DNA of 20,013 nt from Bacillota bacterium (GTDB lineage: Bacteria > Bacillota > Clostridia > Lachnospirales > Lachnospiraceae), in contig JAEWMT010000046.1 of assembly GCA_023393095.1 (NCBI GenBank), forward strand, positions 1-20,013, written 5' to 3'. The notes beneath the pieces were generated by a model. The model was not told the origin of the DNA. It ran no database searches and was given only the letters and a program-made list of their open reading frames with translations. Both the position numbers and the translations under genes were made by a program. Of this stretch, positions 14,054 through 20,013 are shown piece by piece. The stretch's first letter is position 1; each line of letters begins with the position of its first letter.

Positions 14054-15310
14054 ATGCAGCAGCCTTATTTATATACGATTATTGAAAAAAATAAATTAAA
14101 AGACATGCTTGAGACCTTTGAAGCCTGTATTGGATTACCCATTCAGGTCATTGATGATCAAGGTGCAATTCTTGATTCCTGTGGTCCGGTTACGAACTTT
14201 TGTAATATTTTTAAAAAATATCTTCCCTCCTCTGATTCCTGTGAGAAGCTACATATCAAGGCAAGCAAAAGAGCAATCACAATTGGAGAAACCTATATTT
14301 TCTCCTGCCATGCCAATTTAAATCACATCGTATTTCCTTTACTAAACCAAGGATCCTTCTGGGGATCCATACTGATAGGTCCATTTTTGATGGATGCTCC
14401 TGATGCTCTATTGATTCAGGATATCGACAAAAAATATCATATTCCCACATGCTCTCTGATTGATTTATATGAGGAATCTGGAAGTATCAAAGTAATTCCA
14501 CCAAGCACGGTAACACAGATCAGCAAACTTCTTTATTATATGTTCTCTAACCTGATATCAGAAGGAAAGCAGCAGCTGATCATTAACCAGAAAAAGCTGC
14601 ATCAGCAGTCAAAAATCAGCGAGTCGATTCAGATGTATAAAAATCATAATGTAGAATTTGTTGATCCATATCCCTATGATAAGGAAAAAGCTCTGATTGC
14701 AAAGGTGAAAACTGGCAATGTTCAGGAAGCTAAGGGAATATTGAATGATTTGCTTGGATATGTATTGTTTTCCGATGGAAGCAGGCTTGATACCGTAAAA
14801 ACTAGGGCCATCGAATTGAGTTCTCTTCTTTCCCGGGCAGCTATTGAGGGAGGAGCCGCAACCGACAGCATCTTAAAAATCAATAACCAATTTTTAAAAA
14901 CCTTGGAGCAGATTACAGATCTTGATTCCTTGTGCCTTAAGTTGCAGGAAACAGTTGAGGTATTTACGGAATCCATGTTTAATTATATACCATCGAAAAA
15001 CTATGAGCTTATGAAGAAATCGATGCTTTATATCTCTAATAACTTCTCGAGAGAATTAACCTTGGAAGAGGTTGCGGGACATGTTCATCTGAATCCCGCA
15101 TACTTTTCTTCTGTGTTTAAGCAGTCCTCCGGTTCTTCCTTTAAGGAATATCTGAATATGGTACGCGTAGAGGAAGGGAAACGATTGCTTGCTAATACAG
15201 ATTATTCGATTATTGATATTGCAGTTGCTACTGGTTTTGAAGACCAGAGTTATTTTTCAAAAGTTTTTAAAAAGTATACCGGGCTGACACCGAAACAATA
15301 TCGCAATTAA
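14054..15310 (+). CDS. PocR-domain AraC-family regulator
   Basis: 418-aa regulator. The ATG at 14054 is preferred over 14048: AGGAGG (14041-14046) is one base from the first ATG but 7 from the second. The N-terminal about 160 residues match the PocR ligand-binding domain, with its Cys/His set: C50, C63, H67 and C85-H86 in YIFSCHANLNHIVFP. A linker of about 150 residues follows, then the AraC double helix-turn-helix (about 314-418, LTLEEVAGHVHLNPAYFSSVF and YFSKVFKKYTGLTPKQY). PocR domains were named from the cobalamin/propanediol regulator of Salmonella and are common beside corrinoid methyltransferase genes. It is divergent from the corrinoid protein gene, so control of that gene, in answer to the methylated substrate or a corrinoid, is the likely job (inference). 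Confidence 0.92.
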   Translation: MQQPYLYTIIEKNKLKDMLETFEACIGLPIQVIDDQGAILDSCGPVTNFCNIFKKYLPSSDSCEKLHIKASKRAITIGETYIFSCHANLNHIVFPLLNQGSFWGSILIGPFLMDAPDALLIQDIDKKYHIPTCSLIDLYEESGSIKVIPPSTVTQISKLLYYMFSNLISEGKQQLIINQKKLHQQSKISESIQMYKNHNVEFVDPYPYDKEKALIAKVKTGNVQEAKGILNDLLGYVLFSDGSRLDTVKTRAIELSSLLSRAAIEGGAATDSILKINNQFLKTLEQITDLDSLCLKLQETVEVFTESMFNYIPSKNYELMKKSMLYISNNFSRELTLEEVAGHVHLNPAYFSSVFKQSSGSSFKEYLNMVRVEEGKRLLANTDYSIIDIAVATGFEDQSYFSKVFKKYTGLTPKQYRN

Positions 15311-15363
15311 AAACTTATAAGCAAAGATGAGCTGTCGCGTTTTGGATATATGAATTCCCATGC

Positions 15364-16812
15364 TTATTTCTCTATCACTTTCGATACCTTCAATAACCTG
15401 CCACCAATCGTTGTCTTTTTCATTGTTTCCAGTACCAATGGTCCTTTTCCATTCAGTATTTCTACATAGGTAAGGGTATCCAAAATCGTGATGATTCCAA
15501 TGTCCTCTGCTCTTACCCCTTCAATATTAGAAATCACTCCAACGAAGTTGGTTGCCCTGAGATTCTTTTTCTTTCCACTATTAAAACGCAGTTTCATTAT
15601 CCCTTTATTCAATTGATCACTTTTTATTTTTTTAACTTGAGGTGCCGCCTGCATTTTTTCATAAAATGCAGGCTTAAGAAGAGATACCTCCTCCTTTGAA
15701 GGTCTCTCGATTTTTTGGATTTCAAACCCGATAAATTCCTCTATATCATGTAAATACCTGATCTCCTTTGGTATTACAAAAGTAATTGCATTACCTTTTT
15801 GACCCGCGCGACCTGTTCTTCCTGTACGATGTACATAATTTGCTTTATCATAAGGAATGTCATAGTTAATGACTAAAGATATATTCTCAATATCTATCCC
15901 TCTTGCTGCTACATCAGTAGCTACCAATATGCTAAATTCTCCCCTTTTAAATCTCTTCATAGTGGTTAATCGATCATCTTGTTCCATGCCACCATGTATT
16001 TTATTACACCGATATCCCATACCAGCCAATCGATCATCAACCATATCCACTCGGTCCTTGGTTCTACAAAAAATGATGCAGCTATCTGGATTTTCAATAA
16101 TAGTAATATCCTTAAGAAGTTCAAACTTAACTTCTTCAAAGACTGAATACACGACATGACTTATCTCAGAAGTTGTAACCTCCGCCTCGCTTATGTCTAT
16201 ATTCATTGGATTTCTCATATAATTTGAAGCAATTCTTATTATTTCTTTCGGCATGGTAGCAGAAAACATCATTGTTACCCGTTCTGTCGGAAGTTCTTTA
16301 AGAATTGATTCTACCTGTTCAATAAAACCCATATCTAACATATGATCCGCTTCATCAATTACCAGATATTTAATCTTACTTACGGTTAATGTTCCTTTTT
16401 TTATATGGTCCATGACGCGCCCAGGTGTCCCAACAACCACATGTGTTTTTTGCTTTAACTCTGTTTTCTCTATTGAAAATGGATGTCTTCCATAAATCGC
16501 TGCTGCCTTGATTCTCTTGAATCTTCCTATATTGGTAAAACCCTCTTTCACCTGAACAGCAAGTTCTCTTGTTGGAGTTAACACAAGTGCCTGCGGTTTA
16601 TTTTCCAGCCATTCTATTAATTCACAGATCGGAATCGCATATGCAGCTGTCTTACCACTACCGGTCTTTGCTTTTACGATAAGATCAATTTTTTCTAATG
16701 CCAATGGAATAACTTTATCCTGAACTTCGGTTGGAATCTCATACTCTAATCCATTCAGTGCGCTTACGATATCCTCACTTATTGTAAAAACGTGAAAACT
16801 TTTATTATTCAT
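15364..16812 (-). CDS. dbpA: DEAD-box RNA helicase, DbpA/YxiN type
   Basis: 482-aa ATP-dependent RNA helicase. The start at 16812 (GAGAGG 6 bases upstream) is chosen over an upstream ATG at 16890, which would lie within the promoter. Motif I is AKTGSGKT (48-55), then PTRELAVQ, GTPGR, DEAD (153-156), SATMP, ATDVAARGIDIE and HRTGRTGRAG. The C-terminal about 75 residues (from MKLRFNSGKKKNLRATN to GRLLKVSKV) form the DbpA RNA-binding domain, which in DbpA and B. subtilis YxiN recognises hairpin 92 of 23S rRNA. Length matches YxiN (about 480 aa). It therefore probably works in large ribosomal subunit assembly. A helicase of the RhlE type lies immediately upstream, but this gene has its own promoter. 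Confidence 0.93.
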   Translation of the reverse strand: MNNKSFHVFTISEDIVSALNGLEYEIPTEVQDKVIPLALEKIDLIVKAKTGSGKTAAYAIPICELIEWLENKPQALVLTPTRELAVQVKEGFTNIGRFKRIKAAAIYGRHPFSIEKTELKQKTHVVVGTPGRVMDHIKKGTLTVSKIKYLVIDEADHMLDMGFIEQVESILKELPTERVTMMFSATMPKEIIRIASNYMRNPMNIDISEAEVTTSEISHVVYSVFEEVKFELLKDITIIENPDSCIIFCRTKDRVDMVDDRLAGMGYRCNKIHGGMEQDDRLTTMKRFKRGEFSILVATDVAARGIDIENISLVINYDIPYDKANYVHRTGRTGRAGQKGNAITFVIPKEIRYLHDIEEFIGFEIQKIERPSKEEVSLLKPAFYEKMQAAPQVKKIKSDQLNKGIMKLRFNSGKKKNLRATNFVGVISNIEGVRAEDIGIITILDTLTYVEILNGKGPLVLETMKKTTIGGRLLKVSKVIEK

Positions 16813-16861
16813 ATCTTGCCTCTCATATCCATCATTTATAATCATTCTTTCAATTGTTCCC

Positions 16862-16890
16862 ATTATAGCAAACAACCGCAGGATAATCAA
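16862..16890 (-). promoter_or_regulatory. Promoter of dbpA, embedded in a terminator hairpin
   Basis: -35 TTGATT (plus 16885-16890), 17 bp, -10 TATAAT (plus 16862-16867). The -35 and spacer occupy one arm and the loop edge of the hairpin at 16876-16904. Confidence 0.7.
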
Positions 16891-16904
16891 AAATTATCCT
16901 ACGG
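16876..16904 (-). terminator. Terminator of the DUF1456-rhlE unit
   Basis: CCGCAGGATAAT (16876-16887) and ATTATCCTACGG (16893-16904) form a 12-bp stem with one mismatch and a 5-nt loop; TTGTTTGC follows on the minus strand. It lies 32 bp past the RhlE stop. Confidence 0.65.
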
Positions 16905-16936
16905 CTATATCTAAATCATACTTAATTTCATTGAAT

Positions 16937-18337
16937 CTATCCTTTTTTACCCTTCTTAGTAAAACTCATAAAGCCTCTTTTTTCTTTCAGCATACCATCT
17001 GCTGTCATTCGATATTTTTTCTTTGGGGATGTAACTTCTTGCTTCCCTGCTTTTATCTGGGAAGCTGTTCTAGATGAAGTTTTACTTTGTGATGAGGTTG
17101 ATTTTAATGAATTTTTCTGTGGTATGGCAGTCGTTTGTGATGTTGCTAGTCGTGATGCATCTCTCCTTGGCTGAGTAGTTTTTATCGCCGGAAAATTGTT
17201 CACCAATGGATAAGGATGATCTTTCATTTCTTTTAAATGTTTTCTTATCAATTTTTCTATATCAGCAAGCTGTTCTTTCTCGTCAAAATCACAAAAGGAA
17301 ATTGCGACTCCTCCTAGTCCCGCACGCCCTGTTCTTCCAATACGATGTACATAGGTTTCAGGAACATTAGGAAGGTCATAATTAATAACGTGAGAAAGTT
17401 CATCTATGTCGATTCCTCTTGCAGCAATATCAGTCGCTACAAGTATCCGTAACTTCTTGTTTTTGAAATTACTTAAGGCACTTTGACGAGCACCTTGAGA
17501 TTTATCTCCATGAATTGCTTGAGCTGTTACCTTTTCCTTTGCTAATTGACGGACAACTCGATCTGCTCCATGTTTGGTGCGGGTGAATACTAATGCCGAT
17601 ACTATGGTTTTATCTTTCAGAATGTGTAATAGCAAATCCTTCTTATTATTTTTATCAACATAGTATACAAACTGTTCTACAGCATCAACTGTTGAAGATA
17701 CTGGTGTTATAGTTACTTTAGCTGGATTTTTCAACATATTGCTCGATAGTCTGGCAATATCAGGAGGCATGGTAGCTGAAAAAAGCAAGGTTTGCTTATT
17801 TACAGGTGTTTTAGCTATTATCTTATTTATATCATTAATAAATCCCATATCCAACATACGATCAGCTTCATCTAAGATAAATATTTTAATATCTTTTAAA
17901 TCAATTAGTTTTTGATTGATTAAGTCATTCAATCTACCGGGAGTTGCTACAAGAATATCAACACCTTGTTGCAATTTCTCCTCTTGTGATTTTTGAGATA
18001 CACCACCGAAGATAACGCAATATTTTAATTTTGTATATTTACCATAAGTACAAAAACTTTCATAAATTTGAAGTGCCAGTTCTCTAGTTGGTGTTACAAT
18101 CAGAGCCTTTATATTTCGAACTACAGTATGAGGCACTTTTTCTTTACTGAGCAGTTGCAGAGTTGGTATTGCAAATGCTGCCGTTTTTCCGGTACCCGTC
18201 TGTGCACATCCAAGTAAATCTCTGCCTTTTAATATATAAGGAATTGCCTCTTCCTGTATCGGTGTAGGAACTGTATAATTTTCATTCTCTAAAGCCTTTA
18301 ATATATCAGGTATTATGTTTAATTCTTTGAATTGCAT
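16937..18337 (-). CDS. DEAD-box RNA helicase, RhlE/CshA-like
   Basis: 466-aa ATP-dependent RNA helicase. It has Q-motif F3/PTPIQ, motif I AQTGTGKT (45-52), PTRELALQ, ATPGR, DEAD (156-159), SATMPPDIARLS, ATDIAARGIDIDE and HRIGRTGRAG. The last about 90 residues are a low-complexity Ser/Thr/Lys/Gln-rich tail ending KKGKKG, typical of RNA-tethering tails in this family. The RhlE branch is suggested by the N-terminal MQFKELNI and the helicase core length. AAGGAG lies 6 bases before the start. It is 21 bp downstream of the DUF1456 gene and surely co-transcribed with it. Likely role: RNA unwinding in ribosome maturation or decay, often at low temperature. Confidence 0.92.
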   Translation of the reverse strand: MQFKELNIIPDILKALENENYTVPTPIQEEAIPYILKGRDLLGCAQTGTGKTAAFAIPTLQLLSKEKVPHTVVRNIKALIVTPTRELALQIYESFCTYGKYTKLKYCVIFGGVSQKSQEEKLQQGVDILVATPGRLNDLINQKLIDLKDIKIFILDEADRMLDMGFINDINKIIAKTPVNKQTLLFSATMPPDIARLSSNMLKNPAKVTITPVSSTVDAVEQFVYYVDKNNKKDLLLHILKDKTIVSALVFTRTKHGADRVVRQLAKEKVTAQAIHGDKSQGARQSALSNFKNKKLRILVATDIAARGIDIDELSHVINYDLPNVPETYVHRIGRTGRAGLGGVAISFCDFDEKEQLADIEKLIRKHLKEMKDHPYPLVNNFPAIKTTQPRRDASRLATSQTTAIPQKNSLKSTSSQSKTSSRTASQIKAGKQEVTSPKKKYRMTADGMLKEKRGFMSFTKKGKKG

Positions 18338-18358
18338 ATTTGCTCCTTGCTTTACTTA

Positions 18359-18886
18359 TTAATTATTTCTATTTTTAATTGTTAGACCTTTAAGAAAATT
18401 TCTAACATATCGGTCTCCACATTTCTTATAATTACGTTGTCCTTCTTTTCGCAATACTGCACTTAATTCACTATTTGAAAGATTTACTCCGGCAATTTTA
18501 AAAATATCAAGCATGTCCTCTCCTGACAGAGAAAGCGCAATTTTAATTTTCTTTAGAAAGACGTTATTTACCGCTTTATTATCTTTTATCATAAATATTT
18601 CTTTTTCAGATTCACCTGGCTTTAATTCCTTTTTTCCTCTTTTAAAGATAATGAAACCATTTAAAAATGACTCCAGCATATAATTATTACATTTCTTCAT
18701 ATCATCATTAGCGATAAACTCTTCCTCATCCAAATCAATATTAGTAAAGTTTTTTGGCTTTAATAACATCCTATGCAGTTCTTCTTGCGTTATTGTGATA
18801 CCACCTATTTTGAATATCTCAATCATATCGGTATTCTTAATATCTAATGCATATCTCAATCTTATCAATAAATCGTTGTTATTCAT
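18359..18886 (-). CDS. DUF1456 (YehS-like) protein
   Basis: 175-aa soluble protein made of two similar halves, each a DUF1456 repeat: NNNDLLIRLRYALDIKNTDM..IFKIGG at the N terminus and NVFLKKIKIALSLSGEDMLDIFK with IAGV in the second half. Each half ends with a MLESFLNGF / VRNFLKGL stretch. E. coli YehS (about 156 aa) has the same arrangement; the biochemical role is not known to me. The start at 18886 is chosen because GGAGGGTAAA directly precedes it; a second in-frame ATG at 18898 lacks a ribosome site. Being first in a helicase operon suggests a link to RNA (inference). Confidence 0.85.
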   Translation of the reverse strand: MNNNDLLIRLRYALDIKNTDMIEIFKIGGITITQEELHRMLLKPKNFTNIDLDEEEFIANDDMKKCNNYMLESFLNGFIIFKRGKKELKPGESEKEIFMIKDNKAVNNVFLKKIKIALSLSGEDMLDIFKIAGVNLSNSELSAVLRKEGQRNYKKCGDRYVRNFLKGLTIKNRNN

Positions 18887-18929
18887 TTTACCCTCCATTC
18901 TGCCAAAACACCGGGAATTTGGGCATCAG

Positions 18930-18966
18930 CACAAATTTGCTTTGTGAAAAATCTTGATTTTTCACA
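18930..18966 (-). promoter_or_regulatory. Tandem leader hairpins before DUF1456-rhlE
   Basis: TGTGAAAAATC (18943-18953) and GATTTTTCACA (18956-18966) are an 11-bp perfect inverted repeat with a 2-nt centre. CACAAA and TTTGTG just inside (18931-18946) form a second, overlapping stem of 6 bp. The two cannot both form fully. They lie about 45-80 bp before the start codon. Confidence 0.55.
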
Positions 18967-19160
18967 CTACCCTTTCTTAAAAAATATTTTATAGTATATG
19001 ATAATCATTGTACCATATTAAAAACTTAATATTAAATGATTGACTTTGCTTTATCGTAAAACCTAAATATCTAGATAACTAGTACATATTACACTAATAC
19101 ACTATACTTTACCATAGATAAAAGCTAAACTTTATTAGAATATGTAAAATTAACAGAATC

Positions 19161-19210
19161 AAAGGGGCCATATAGTAATTATTGTCTAGTTTTACATCGA
19201 GTAATTACCC
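19161..19210. terminator. Bulged hairpin, possible terminator
   Basis: AAAGGGG (19161-19167) and the nearby TAATTA pair with GTAATTACCCCTTT (ending about 19214) with a bulge of about 8 nt. There is no long T-run, and which transcript it ends is unclear. Confidence 0.35.
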
Positions 19211-19300
19211 CTTTATCTTTCCTGATTCATTTGAATTAAAACTCATGAAACAAATTCTGGTCTTCATAAAATCCAATTATTTATATCATAATTATAGACA

Positions 19301-19349
19301 AGAAAAAAGCACATCTATTCATATATACCTGATTGACGTGCTTTTTTCT
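19301..19349 (-). terminator. Bidirectional-looking intrinsic terminator of the UroD-thioredoxin gene
   Basis: AGAAAAAAGCAC (19301-19312) pairs perfectly with GTGCTTTTTTCT (19338-19349) around a 25-nt loop. T-runs stand on both strands. It lies 98 bp past the stop of the gene at the window edge. Confidence 0.8.
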
Positions 19350-19446
19350 ATGTTAACCCACAAACATTTATTGTGATTATTTTAATCATAAATATAGTTC
19401 AATACATCTTCTGTTAATCCTTAGCATATCTTCCCAATCTGCAAAT

Positions 19447-20013
19447 TTACAGATTCTTTGCATCGGCTGCTGCCTTGAAGCATGCAGTCAGTTCCGCATT
19501 ATCTAGAAGAATGCTGACATATTTAATCACACCATCAACCACAATGGTCGGAACATTGGTTGCACCCAGCTTCATCATGCAGGCAACCCCTTCCTTTTCC
19601 TTGATTTTGTGCTCAATCACCTTAACTTTATCACCCAGAGGAGCTGCTGCAGTCAATACTGCTTCCATAGTATACTGACATGCTGCACAACTTACGGAGT
19701 CGAGTGTGATACAGTCAACGATAACCTGTTTTTCCTTTGAGTAATCAGGGAGAATATAATCAACCCCTGCCATAACATCTTCTCCGTCAAATATCTCAGT
19801 TACATTACCATGAACAGTGCTGGTGATTGCCTTAACATTTTCCTCTGGTGTTGCATAGGGCATATCACAGCCTGGTGACAGAATGAAGCCTTTCTTACCA
19901 CCAATCTGCATACAGTTTTTCGCATCATTTACATTATCCATTCTGGTACCGAAAAGCATGGTAAGTGTCAGTTTGATATTACCTCCTACTGATACACCAT
20001 AAGGCTTGCAGGT
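19447..20013 (-). CDS. C-terminal part of a UroD-family methyltransferase fused to a thioredoxin-like domain (partial)
   Basis: The frame stays open to the window's right edge, so only the last 188 residues are seen. The first about 80 resemble the C terminus of MtaA/CmuA-type UroD proteins. GKKGFILSPGCDMPYATPEEN holds the cysteine (C49 of the visible part) that in MtaA is a zinc ligand; its H-x-C partner would be outside the window. The rest (about 95 to 188) is thioredoxin-like: VIVDCITLDSVSCAACQYTM has a C-A-A-C pair (visible 109-112), and GATNVPTIVVDG has the cis-Pro loop. The fusion may couple methyl transfer to thiol chemistry (inference). A natural partner is the corrinoid protein of the window, 6 kb away. 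Its start cannot be given. Confidence 0.82.
   Translation of the reverse strand, partial: TCKPYGVSVGGNIKLTLTMLFGTRMDNVNDAKNCMQIGGKKGFILSPGCDMPYATPEENVKAITSTVHGNVTEIFDGEDVMAGVDYILPDYSKEKQVIVDCITLDSVSCAACQYTMEAVLTAAAPLGDKVKVIEHKIKEKEGVACMMKLGATNVPTIVVDGVIKYVSILLDNAELTACFKAAADAKNL

Larger units (their letters stand above)
18887..19446. other. 560-bp gene-free stretch
   Basis: No gene with a ribosome site and family resemblance is seen; a 64-codon frame at 19182-19376 runs through two hairpins and is not believed. Contents: leader hairpins of the DUF1456 transcript (18930-18966), AT-rich DNA with several TATA-like stretches around 18980-19130, a hairpin at 19161-19210 and a strong terminator at 19301-19349. 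Confidence 0.7.

Noticed and set aside
19182..19376. 64-codon plus-strand protein
   Set aside because: It runs through two hairpins, one a strong terminator, with no ribosome site.

Overview
The window reads as chromosomal DNA of a low-GC, Gram-positive anaerobe, most likely a Clostridia member of the Lachnospiraceae type. Evidence: AT-rich intergenic DNA, strong GGAGG ribosome sites, a lipoprotein-type sugar-binding protein, a YesM/YesN two-component pair, several AraC-family regulators and corrinoid methyl-transfer proteins. No phage, transposase, CRISPR, tRNA or rRNA gene is visible.

Positions 1-11200 look like a carbohydrate-use locus. On the minus strand lies a binding-protein/two-permease ABC importer (3529 down to 373) with no ATPase gene. 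Divergent from it on the plus strand are a YesM-type sensor kinase and a short YesN-type response regulator (3732-6452). After them, on the minus strand, come a UroD-fold protein of unknown reaction (6750-7895), a GH31 glycosidase (8106-10487) and a FucU/RbsD-type sugar mutarotase (10758-11198). An AraC regulator (11456-12316) points the other way. The binding-protein and GH31 promoters share a nearly identical 63-bp block (-10, 17-bp spacer, -35 and about 28 bp upstream). This ties the glycosidase, 7 kb away, to the importer and probably to YesN.

Positions 12313-14000 hold a corrinoid module: a small MetH-activation-like protein with a Cys tail, a B12-binding corrinoid protein, and a divergent PocR-domain AraC regulator (14054-15310). 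The right edge of the window carries the C-terminal part of an MtaA/CmuA-like UroD methyltransferase fused to a thioredoxin-like domain. Together these suggest a corrinoid-dependent methyl-transfer pathway whose substrate-specific methyltransferase is not certain here; the 381-aa UroD-fold protein in the sugar locus is one candidate partner.

Positions 15364-18886 are a housekeeping RNA-remodelling block on the minus strand: a DUF1456 (YehS-like) gene, an RhlE-type DEAD-box helicase, then a DbpA/YxiN-type helicase with its own promoter inside the preceding terminator.

The most unusual DNA-level features are three very long imperfect palindromes (1-262, 5516-5683, 6468-6681). They have unrelated arm sequences and sit at the importer end, between yesM and yesN, and just after yesN. 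Several start sites were moved inward from the longest open frame on ribosome-site evidence: the binding protein, GH31, AraC, corrinoid protein, PocR regulator, DbpA and DUF1456.
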